Below, piece after piece: positions 57,375 through 64,000 of a stretch of DNA of 64,000 nt. The stretch spans positions 237,398 through 301,397 of the forward strand of contig NZ_MTQN01000006.1 in the NCBI RefSeq assembly GCF_001984195.1. Reading direction: 5' to 3'. Every line of letters begins with the position of its first letter. The stretch's first letter is position 1. The notes beneath the pieces were generated by a model. It saw only the letters and a list, made by a program, of their open reading frames with translations. It was not told where the DNA came from and made no database searches. The translations under genes were made by a program, and so were the position numbers. This DNA is from Kribbella sp. ALI-6-A. Lineage in GTDB: Bacteria; Actinomycetota; Actinomycetes; Propionibacteriales; Kribbellaceae.

Positions 57375-58315
57375 GTGCCCCCGACCTGACCGACCTCACC
57401 CCGTCGACCAGCGCGGCAGATCAAGCATCCTTGGCCGCCGCGGCATCGGCCGGCGTACACGTGCGGATGCTGACCGAGCTGAGCGAGTTGGAGGGCGTCT
57501 ATCGGCTGTACGACTCCATCTGGCGACCTGATCCCAAGAATCCGCCGGTGACGACCGAGTTGCTACGTGCTCTGACCAAAGCCGGCAACTACGTCTCCGG
57601 CGCCTACGACGGCGACGAGCTCATCGGTGCCTGCGTCGGCTTCTTCTCCGCGCCGGCCGAGGTCGCCATGCACAGCCACGTCGCCGGAGTGTCCGGACGA
57701 GCCCGCGGCCGCCACGTCGGCTTCGCCCTGAAACTCCACCAACGTGCCTGGGCGCTACGGCGCGGCATCACCGCGATCTCCTGGACCTTCGATCCCCTGG
57801 TCCGGCGCAACGCGTACTTCAACCTCTGCAAACTCGCGGCCGAACCGGCCGAATACCTGACCAACTTCTACGGCGACATGCACGACGGCATCAACAACGG
57901 TGACGACACCGACCGCCTGCTGGTCCGATGGCAGCTGGAGTCGCCCGCCGTCGCCAAGGCCGCCACCGGCCATCCGCCCGGCCCGACAGCAAAAACCTTG
58001 CCTGAAGCAACCGTCGCCCTGTCCCGCACCCCGGACGACCACCCGACGATTCACTCGAGTGCGACTTCACACGTCCCAGGCGCGACCTCACACGTCGCGG
58101 GCGCCTCCACCGGGCTCGGCGATCGGGTGATGCTGGTCGCCGTACCGGCTGACATCGAGGGGCTGCGGCACACCGCTCCGGCCGCGGCAAAGGCCTGGCG
58201 GGCGGCGCTACGCGAGGTGCTCGGCGGTTTGCTCGTCGACGGATGGCAAGTGACCGGCTTCGACCGGACCGGTTGGTACGTGCTCGAACTTCCTGCGAGA
58301 GGACTGCTGCGATGA
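57371..58315 (+). CDS. GNAT acyltransferase (N-succinyl transferase candidate)
   Basis: A 314-residue protein of the COG3375-like GNAT group. The acyl-CoA-binding region has HSHVAGVSGRARGRHVGFALKLHQRAWALRRG, followed by ISWTFDPLVRRNAYFNLCKLA, characteristic of this long GNAT family. This family includes the D-amino acid N-succinyltransferase encoded beside NSAR in Geobacillus. The ATG at 57371 overlaps the M20 stop, and its own stop overlaps the next gene (ATGA). A low-complexity segment with repeats (TSHVPGATSHVAGAS) near residues 235-250 is unusual. Confidence 0.82.
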   Translation: MSAPDLTDLTPSTSAADQASLAAAASAGVHVRMLTELSELEGVYRLYDSIWRPDPKNPPVTTELLRALTKAGNYVSGAYDGDELIGACVGFFSAPAEVAMHSHVAGVSGRARGRHVGFALKLHQRAWALRRGITAISWTFDPLVRRNAYFNLCKLAAEPAEYLTNFYGDMHDGINNGDDTDRLLVRWQLESPAVAKAATGHPPGPTAKTLPEATVALSRTPDDHPTIHSSATSHVPGATSHVAGASTGLGDRVMLVAVPADIEGLRHTAPAAAKAWRAALREVLGGLLVDGWQVTGFDRTGWYVLELPARGLLR

Positions 58316-59418
58316 AGCTGACCGGAGTCGAACTACGGCGGATCGCATTGCCGTTGATCTCACCGTTCCGGACGTCGTTCGGGACCGAGACCACCCGCGA
58401 CGCCCTGCTCGTGCGGGTCGTCAGCACCGAGGCGGAGGGCTGGGGCGAGTGTGTCGCGATGGCCGGCCCGCTGTACTCGTCGGAGTACGTCGACGCGGCC
58501 GCCGACGTCCTGCGCCGCTTCTTCGTCCCCGCGCTGGCAGCGGTCGACCGCCTCGACGCGATCGGTGTCGCGCCGGCGCTCGAGAAGTTCCACGGCCACC
58601 GCATGGCGAAGGCCGCACTCGAAACCGCCGTCCTGGACGCCGAACTCCGCGCCGAGGGTCGGCCACTGGCCCGCGAACTCGGCGCCGTCCACGACCGGGT
58701 CCCGTGCGGCGTCTCCGTCGGCATTATGAGCTCGATCGGCGAACTACTCGACGCCGTCGGCAACTACCTCGACGAGGGCTACCTGCGCATCAAGCTCAAG
58801 ATCCAGCCCGGCTGGGACATCGAACCGGTCGCCGCCGTCCGCGAACGCTTCGGCGACGAGATCCTGCTCCAGGTCGACGCCAACACCGCGTACGCCGTCT
58901 CCGACGCCCGCCACCTCGCCCGCCTCGACCCGTTCGACCTTCTCCTCATCGAGCAACCCCTGGACGAAGAGGACATCCTCGGCCACGCCGAACTCTCCCG
59001 GCATCTGAAGACCCCCGTCTGCCTCGACGAGTCGATCACCTCAGCCCGAGCCGCCGCCGCGGCAATCTCCCTCGGCGCCTGCAGCATCATCAACATCAAA
59101 CCCGGCCGAGTCGGCGGCTACCTCGAAGCCCGCCGCATCCACGACGTCTGCCAGTCCCACGGCATCCCCGTCTGGTGCGGCGGCATGCTCGAAACCGGCC
59201 TGGGCCGAGCCGCCAACGTAGCCCTGGCCGCCCTCCCCGGCTTCACCCTCCCCGGCGACACTTCCGCCTCCTCCCGCTACTACCAAACCGACATCACCAC
59301 CCCCTTCACCCTCACCAACGGCCACCTCGAAGTCCCCACCACCCCCGGCATCGGCGTAGACCCCCTGGAACCCGAACTCGCCGCCGTAACCACCCACACC
59401 GAATGGCTCAAGCTCTAG
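58312..59418 (+). CDS. o-Succinylbenzoate synthase / N-succinylamino acid racemase
   Basis: A 368-residue enolase-superfamily enzyme, the same length as Amycolatopsis NSAR/OSBS. All catalytic positions are at the same numbers as in that enzyme: Lys161 and Lys163 (IKLKI), Asp189 (QVDAN), Glu214 (IEQPL), Asp239 (CLDES) and Lys263 (NIKPGRVGG). Arg266, reported as important for racemase activity in that group, is present. No menaquinone genes are near, whereas an acyltransferase and an M20 deacylase are directly upstream and overlapping. I therefore favour N-succinylamino acid racemase over a menC role, though bifunctionality is common. Confidence 0.85.
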   Translation: MKLTGVELRRIALPLISPFRTSFGTETTRDALLVRVVSTEAEGWGECVAMAGPLYSSEYVDAAADVLRRFFVPALAAVDRLDAIGVAPALEKFHGHRMAKAALETAVLDAELRAEGRPLARELGAVHDRVPCGVSVGIMSSIGELLDAVGNYLDEGYLRIKLKIQPGWDIEPVAAVRERFGDEILLQVDANTAYAVSDARHLARLDPFDLLLIEQPLDEEDILGHAELSRHLKTPVCLDESITSARAAAAAISLGACSIINIKPGRVGGYLEARRIHDVCQSHGIPVWCGGMLETGLGRAANVALAALPGFTLPGDTSASSRYYQTDITTPFTLTNGHLEVPTTPGIGVDPLEPELAAVTTHTEWLKL

Positions 59419-60160
59419 GCACCACAGCCCCGAGGTCCTCGCGAGGGTCCGCACCCGCACGGCCGTCGCGAAGGTCCGCACGTGCACGCCGCTCGCGCCA
59501 AGTAACCAGCCGCCGCGGGTGCTCGGGTTGATGCCACCAACGGCCAACCAGCGATCCCTCGCTCCCTCCTCCGCCCAGTAGCGCGAAGCGTCGGCGCTGC
59601 CGCCCGCAACGGCGCCGGATGCGCTCTCCCAGCGCCCCTACCACCGGTGCGAGCACAACCTGGACGTGGCGTTGTGCGCCGACCCGCCCATCGCCACCGA
59701 ACACAGCGCCGCCCGCGATCACGCGGATGAGCGGAAACGACGACAGGCAACAGCCGCCCCACAACGTCCGAAGAACCGTGCGCTATAGCCTCAGCTCCTT
59801 CGGACGCTACGGACCAGGTGGACCATCCGGACCGCTGCCCCACCAGTTGTCCACGACACCCCTGGCTGCGACCAGCCGATTCACCGCGCATCGCGCAGCA
59901 CCTCGCCAGCGGCTGTCGGTCAGCTCGGGCTGGGTCCTCGCCTCGTGCGCGTACCGCGGCGTCCGAGCGGCGTCCGAGTTCACGCGGCCCCTCGGCGCCG
60001 CGCCCCTTCCGCGAGCATGCTCGCGTCCTCAGCCCGGCACGTCCGGTCACCATCCCGCCACCCTCTTTCGAGGGGCAGTTGTCCGCTAGAACCATTCCAA
60101 GGACTGATTCTGTCCGCTCCGACGAACTAGGCTGAGGGTCCGGCTTCTAGCTTCGGACAG
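59419..60160. other. 742-base region without a convincing gene
   Basis: No frame here has recognisable domains. Short direct repeats of a GCGA(G/A)GGTCCGCAC unit lie near 59439-59490. One 68-codon frame without a good start (59582-59788) reads as HRCEHNLDVALCADPPIATEH and onward; it may be a decayed gene end but I cannot name it. Confidence 0.4.
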
Positions 60161-62197
60161 GTGATGCATTCCGTGACGAACCGACCGCGCGCCAGTCTCG
60201 GCCGCGTGCTGGACGACCTCGGCGCCACTTTGCTCGAACTCGTGCGCGGCGACGCCGACCGCCCGGTGGAGATCGGCGGCGTGGTAACCCACGACCCCGT
60301 CGACGAGCCGGTGTTGCCACGCAACGCGCTGGTGCTCGGCGTCGGGTTGCACGAGCCGGACATGATCACCTCGACACTGCGCGACCTCGGCCGTCAGCAC
60401 GCTGCAGGCCTCGTCGTACGTTCGCCCGTCCCCGGCGATGAGAGCATCACTGCGGCAGTTGCAGAGTCCGGTGTCGCCCTGCTCGGCCTGACGCGCGGCG
60501 CGTCCTGGGACCAGCTCGCCGTACTGCTGCGATCCCTGCTCGCCGAAGGAGACGTCGGAGTCGCCGAGCCCGAAACGCTGGGCGGGATGCCGTCTGGCGA
60601 CCTGTTCGCACTCGCCAACGCAACTGCCGCTCTCCTCGACGCTCCGGTGACGATCGAGGACCGGAACTCCCGAGTGCTCGCGTTCTCCGGCCGCCAGGAC
60701 GAGGCCGACGTTGCCCGGGTCGAGACGGTCCTCGGCCGCCAGGTCCCCCAGCGGTACTCGCGCCTCTTGGCCGATCGCGGTGTGTTTCGCGAGCTCTACC
60801 GCACCGACCGTCCCGTGCACGTGCCGCCGCTGCCCATCACCGAAACCGAGTTCACCATCCCCCGCGTCGCCGTCGCGGTCCGCGCCGGCGACGAGATCCT
60901 CGGCTCGATCTGGGCCGCGGTCCGCGACCCGCTGACCGACGAACGCACCCAGGCACTGTGCGATGCCGCGAAACTGGTGGCCCTCCACATGCTGCGCATC
61001 CGAGCCGGCGCCGACGTCGAACGCCGCCTCCGCGCCGACCTGGTGAGCACGGCTCTCGAAGGCGGCGCCGGAGCGCGAGAGGCACTCGACCGTCTCGGCC
61101 TCGCTGACCAACCAGTCGTCGTGCTCGCGCTAGCCGTCCGAGTACGGCGTACGGAAGGCGATGACGACGAATCCACGAACCGCCGACGCGTCAGCGCCTC
61201 GACGACAGGGAGTCGAGTTTCCGACAACCGGCCGGCGACTGGAACTCCCGGTTCGGTCACCCGGTTGGCGGCGGGAAGTCGTGGCTCCGACAAGCGGTTG
61301 ACCGCGGGAGTTCGCGGCTCCGGTGACCGGCGCCAGACGGGAAGTTCCGGTTCCGGCAGCCAGGCGACGGCGGGAGGCCGCGGCAGCCAGCCGACGTCGG
61401 AAGGCCGCGGCTCGCGCGGCCAGTCGGCGGCAGCAGGTCCCGGTTCCAGCAGCCAGCCTTCCGCAGGAGGTCGCAGTTCCAGCGGCTGGTCGGCGGTGGA
61501 CTCGACTGACTCGCTCGTGGGTGAGGCAGGACTCGCAACCGAGCGTCAGCGGCTTGCGGATGCGTTCGCGATGCATCTGGGCGCCGTGCATCCGAGGTCG
61601 GCGGCCGCGCTGGTCGGAGACGTCGCCTACGGCCTCCTGCCTGTCCGTGCCGACCGCGACGACGGTGAGGAGCGCGCTGTCCGGGTCGCCAAGGACTTTC
61701 TCGACCGAATCGGCGATCGCGTCACCGCGACCATCGGCGTCGGTCCCGTCGTTCACGAGACTGCCCGGCTTCCGCACGCACGAGCCGGCGCCGATCGAGC
61801 TCTACGAGTCCTTCGTACCGGCTCCCAGCGAGTCGCCCGCCTGGCTGACGTTCACGTCGAGACTCTTCTCCTTGAACTCCGCGACCTGATCGAGGCACGA
61901 GGCGACCAGCCCACGGGTCCGATCGCGCGGCTGGTCGCGTACGACCGGGACCACAACACGAACTTGGTCGAGACCCTTCGCGCCTGGCTCGACGCTTTCG
62001 GGGACGTCATGACCGCCGCCGCCACCGTCTACGTCCACCCCAACACCTTTCGCTACCGCCTCCGCCGCCTGGCGGAGGTCGCCGACCTGGATCTGGCGGA
62101 CCCGGAAACCCGCTTCGCCGCCATGCTCCAGCTCCGAGTCGTCACCCCACCTCCCCGACCTCGCCCTGGTCACGGGAAGGGAGAAGGAAAGGGCTGA
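60161..62197 (+). CDS. PucR-family regulator with a repetitive insert
   Basis: A 678-residue transcriptional regulator. The N-terminal PucR domain (about 10-150; GRVLDDLGATLLELVRGDADRPVEIGG) is followed by a GGDEF-like CdaR region and a C-terminal PucR helix-turn-helix (ETLRAWLDAFGDVMTAAATVYVHPNTFRYRLRRL). Residues about 330-455 are an inserted Ser/Gly/Arg-rich tract of roughly nine copies of an 11-residue unit (for example AGSRGSDKRLT and AGVRGSGDRRQ). The start is the GTG at 60161 or the ATG directly after. Its position beside the D-amino acid operon makes it a candidate regulator. Confidence 0.8.
   Translation: MMHSVTNRPRASLGRVLDDLGATLLELVRGDADRPVEIGGVVTHDPVDEPVLPRNALVLGVGLHEPDMITSTLRDLGRQHAAGLVVRSPVPGDESITAAVAESGVALLGLTRGASWDQLAVLLRSLLAEGDVGVAEPETLGGMPSGDLFALANATAALLDAPVTIEDRNSRVLAFSGRQDEADVARVETVLGRQVPQRYSRLLADRGVFRELYRTDRPVHVPPLPITETEFTIPRVAVAVRAGDEILGSIWAAVRDPLTDERTQALCDAAKLVALHMLRIRAGADVERRLRADLVSTALEGGAGAREALDRLGLADQPVVVLALAVRVRRTEGDDDESTNRRRVSASTTGSRVSDNRPATGTPGSVTRLAAGSRGSDKRLTAGVRGSGDRRQTGSSGSGSQATAGGRGSQPTSEGRGSRGQSAAAGPGSSSQPSAGGRSSSGWSAVDSTDSLVGEAGLATERQRLADAFAMHLGAVHPRSAAALVGDVAYGLLPVRADRDDGEERAVRVAKDFLDRIGDRVTATIGVGPVVHETARLPHARAGADRALRVLRTGSQRVARLADVHVETLLLELRDLIEARGDQPTGPIARLVAYDRDHNTNLVETLRAWLDAFGDVMTAAATVYVHPNTFRYRLRRLAEVADLDLADPETRFAAMLQLRVVTPPPRPRPGHGKGEGKG
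61201..61495 (+). repeat. 33-bp degenerate repeat array inside the PucR gene
   Basis: Core elements (GGGAAGTCGTGGCTCCG-like) recur at about 61207, 61240, 61272, 61305, 61338, 61371, 61398, 61430 and 61462. The period is 33 bases, so the frame is kept and an 11-residue peptide repeat results. Confidence 0.7.
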
Positions 62198-62255
62198 CTC
62201 CACCGTCCGAAGACCGACGGCCACCCGCGCCGGCGCACCGACCGAAGCACAGCCA

Positions 62256-62713
62256 GGTCGCGCTCGTCCGATCAGCCCGAGGAACCCAGTCGCCTCGTCC
62301 TAGTCAGCTTGAGGACCTGGTCGCCCTCGTTCAGTCAGCCCGAGGAACTTGGTCGCCCTCGTCCAGTCAGCCCGTGGGGCCTAGCGTCCTTCGTGCGGTC
62401 AGTCGCGCGGGTTCCCGCCGAGGCCGGGAACGGGCGCGCGACGACGCGCAGTTCCCGGTACGACGCGTTGGTGCTGACTGCCCTTCCCCGTGGGACCCGG
62501 TCGCCTTCGTCCGTTCAGGCCGGGGGACCTAGCCATCCTCGTCCGGCCACAGGCCGTGGAACCTGGCCGCCTCGTCCGGTCAGCTCGAGCGACGCCGTCT
62601 CCCTCCCGTCGGGTCGAGGGATCCTGTCTACCTCGTCCGGCCAGGTCGAGAGAGCCCGTCTCCCTCGTACGGCCTGGTCGAGGGAGCCCGTCGGCCTCGC
62701 GCAGTCAGGTCCC
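62256..62713. repeat. Degenerate tandem array, period about 32 bp
   Basis: Eleven to twelve units of a GGTCGCCCTCGTCCGGTCAG-like sequence run head to tail (for example 62319-62350, 62351-62383, 62499-62531, 62532-62564, 62626-62657, 62658-62689), with a diverged stretch at 62384-62498. The array fills the gap between the PucR gene and the nucleotidyltransferase gene (62198-62704) and no gene is seen in it. Confidence 0.7.
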
Positions 62714-63358
62714 GCAGATCAGAGGGAGCCAGGGGTGGGACGGGTGGAGGTGGTCGATCATGTCGGTCAGCCAGTTGCGTCGGGTGGCGGAGAGAAGGGG
62801 AAGTGTGACGGCCAGGTCTTCCTGGTCCTTGGGACGGTTGAGCCGGGCCTTGTACGCGAGGGCCATTTCCGGAGTGATGTAGCGCAGGCCGTCCGGCGCG
62901 ATCCAGGTGACCTCGTCGAGGGCGAAGTCGAGGGAGGGGTCACGACGGAAGATCCAGCGACCGTCGCGATCGGGATTGAGCACCAAGTCGTACTCCCATG
63001 GAGCAAGCGCGTGCCGGCGGATCCAGATCTGGTCGGCCGACGCGGGCTGCTCGGGGCGACCGTCGGTCAGCGGGCTCAGCCGACCGCTGTCGTTCGACCA
63101 AAGGTGGTAGCGACCCTTCAGGTGCTGGCGAAGCGTCTCCACGTCCTTGCGCCACAGGGACACGTCGATGTCCTCGTGCGGACGCCGTACGCCGGTGAAT
63201 GCCTCGATCGCCCAGCCGCCGGCGATCCACCAGTCAGAGGAGTAGCCGTCGAAGAGCTCTCCGGCCTCCTGGGGCGTGGAGACGCGCCAAGGACCGTACA
63301 GCTGCTGGAACGCGAGCTCCTCCTCGTCGAGTCCGTCGGGGTACCAAGCGCTCTGCAT
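62705..63358 (-). CDS. Nucleotidyltransferase (aminoglycoside/lincosamide adenylyltransferase-like)
   Basis: A 217-residue member of the minimal nucleotidyltransferase superfamily. The active-site motif is WWIAGGWAIEAFTGVRRPHEDIDVSLWR, with the Gly-Gly and the DxD-like acidic pair (Asp-Ile-Asp). A C-terminal region with ITPEMALAYKARLNRPKDQEDLAVTLPLL is typical of AadB/LinB-like proteins (RPKDxxD). Resistance is possible but many such chromosomal genes have other substrates. The ATG at 63358 follows AAGGATCGG. Confidence 0.8.
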   Translation of the reverse strand: MQSAWYPDGLDEEELAFQQLYGPWRVSTPQEAGELFDGYSSDWWIAGGWAIEAFTGVRRPHEDIDVSLWRKDVETLRQHLKGRYHLWSNDSGRLSPLTDGRPEQPASADQIWIRRHALAPWEYDLVLNPDRDGRWIFRRDPSLDFALDEVTWIAPDGLRYITPEMALAYKARLNRPKDQEDLAVTLPLLSATRRNWLTDMIDHLHPSHPWLPLICGT

Positions 63359-63655
63359 GAACCGATCCTTACACCCCGCGGAGTTCGCGAAAAATGGCCC
63401 GCCTCCGGCTGTCCGTTGGGCGTTCTCACGCCGATGGTGGACCAGACGAGCAGCCTGGAGCCGGGCTGCGATCGCGGCCGAGGAGATCGTGCACGTGAAG
63501 CACGCGAACGGAGGACGCGAACCGAAGACGCGAACGAACCGGCTCACTCCGGTTCAGGTGACGGGGGGCCTTGTGTCCGAAGACCTCTGAACGTGCGAAA
63601 GCGGCCGGCCATCGGGCCGACCGCTCAAAGAGGGTCCGTCGTTTTCAGCTAGAAA
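63359..63655. other. Gene-free spacer before the rRNA operon end
   Basis: No supported gene. Near its right end an imperfect inverted repeat (AGCGGCCGGCC / GGGCCGACCGCT, about 63603-63624) may be a secondary terminator of the rRNA transcript. Confidence 0.4.
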
Positions 63656-63689
63656 TGTTAAGGGCCACCCCGGAGGGTGGCCCTTAACA
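63656..63689 (-). terminator. rRNA operon terminator
   Basis: A perfect 15-bp stem (TGTTAAGGGCCACCC, 4-base loop, complement) lies just downstream of the 5S gene, followed on the minus strand by TTTCTAG. Confidence 0.85.
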
Positions 63690-63696
63690 GTGTGAA

Positions 63697-63817
63697 TGTC
63701 CGGCGACGTCCTACTCTCCCACGACCTCCCGGTCGCAGTACCATCGGCGCTGTCGGGCTTAACTTCCAGGTTCGGAATGGAGACTGGGTGTTTCCCCGAC
63801 GCTATGGTCACCGTAAC
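63697..63817 (-). rRNA. rrf: 5S ribosomal RNA
   Basis: The minus strand reads GTTACGGTGACCATAGCG, then CATTCCGAACCTGGAAGTTAAG, then GCCGATGGTACTGC and GGGAGAGTAGGACG, the standard actinobacterial 5S pattern, about 121 bases. Ends are set by homology to within a few bases. It follows the 23S gene after a spacer of about 130 bases. Confidence 0.95.
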
Positions 63818-63950
63818 TCTATAGAAATATCAACCAACACACACAAACCACAAACGGGCTGGGGTTGACCGTATTCCGGGAACCGTACAGTGAACGCGAA
63901 CATCGTTACGCAGCAATATCGTCTCTTCGTACGACCACAATGTGGTGTTG

Positions 63951-64000
63951 AGACAAGCCCTCGGCCTATTAGTACCAGTCAGCTCCACACCTTACGGCGC
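63951..64000 (-). rRNA. rrl: 23S ribosomal RNA, 3' end
   Basis: The minus strand reads GGAGCTGACTGGTACTAATA then GGCCGAGGGCTTGTCT, the conserved 3' end of bacterial 23S rRNA. The gene continues beyond the window. The spacer 63818-63950 to the 5S gene has no tRNA and contains a short CCACA/TGTGG hairpin. Confidence 0.93.

Noticed and set aside
58312..59418. Simple menC assignment.
   Set aside because: No menaquinone genes are adjacent, and the overlapping GNAT and M20 genes fit the racemase route better; bifunctional activity is still possible.
59582..59788. A 68-codon open stretch considered as a small gene.
   Set aside because: No plausible start codon or ribosome site and no recognisable family; kept only as a note in the gene-free region.
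62256..62713. Tandem array considered as a CRISPR.
   Set aside because: Units run head to tail with no unique spacers and no cas genes are near.
63818..63950. Possible tRNA in the 23S-5S spacer.
   Set aside because: No cloverleaf or CCA-end pattern was found; only a short hairpin is present.

Overview
The window is high-GC DNA with actinobacterial start-codon use (many GTG starts, ATGA and TGATG overlaps) and actinobacterial gene order. I infer a Kribbella- or Nocardioides-like soil actinomycete. The genus is a guess from gene content; the class is secure. The right edge carries the 3' end of a 23S rRNA and a complete 5S rRNA on the minus strand.

Layout. 1-313: 3' end of a class I ribonucleotide reductase beta subunit. 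428-8170: a carbohydrate locus. On the minus strand lie a lipoprotein sugar-binding protein, two permeases and a frameshifted ROK regulator. Divergent from them lie a zinc-type dehydrogenase, a sugar isomerase/epimerase and a GH63-like glycosidase, with an operator-like palindrome between the two arms. 8195-24042: a minus-strand branched-chain amino acid and serine region (cimA plus an ACT-only protein, ilvE, leuB, serA, ilvC, ilvN, ilvB, ilvD). It has two peptide-coding attenuators, one before ilvB (leader Ile-Leu-Leu-Val-Leu-Val) and one before cimA (leader Val-Ile-Ile). A secreted PL7 alginate lyase, an O-methyltransferase-like gene and an inactive trypsin-like membrane protein are interspersed. 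24062-28613: minus-strand accessory genes (TPR-like protein, P-loop kinase, MoaD-like protein, BNR-repeat protein, 2-hydroxyacid dehydrogenase, DinB-like protein). 28724-31386: an oxidase/methyltransferase pair of the 10-methyl branched fatty acid type. 34075-45859: gatCAB, an ACT protein, ligA, a MetE-like protein, mnmA and iscS, an order largely shared with Mycobacterium tuberculosis Rv3009c-Rv3025c.

46022-59418 is the most interesting part: nine tightly packed plus-strand genes. They encode a class C beta-lactamase-fold hydrolase, an oligopeptide ABC importer (one protein fuses permease and ATPase), an S9 peptidase fused to a second beta-lactamase-fold domain, an M20 deacylase, a GNAT acyltransferase and a 368-residue OSBS/N-succinylamino acid racemase. 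The last three match the known D-to-L amino acid conversion route through N-succinyl amino acids. Coupled to the peptide importer and hydrolases, the locus reads as a system for importing D-residue-containing peptides and converting the D-amino acids to L-amino acids.

60161-63358 holds a PucR-type regulator with an in-frame 33-bp repeat insert, a second tandem repeat array of about 32 bp, and a nucleotidyltransferase. The rRNA operon terminator, 5S and 23S end follow.
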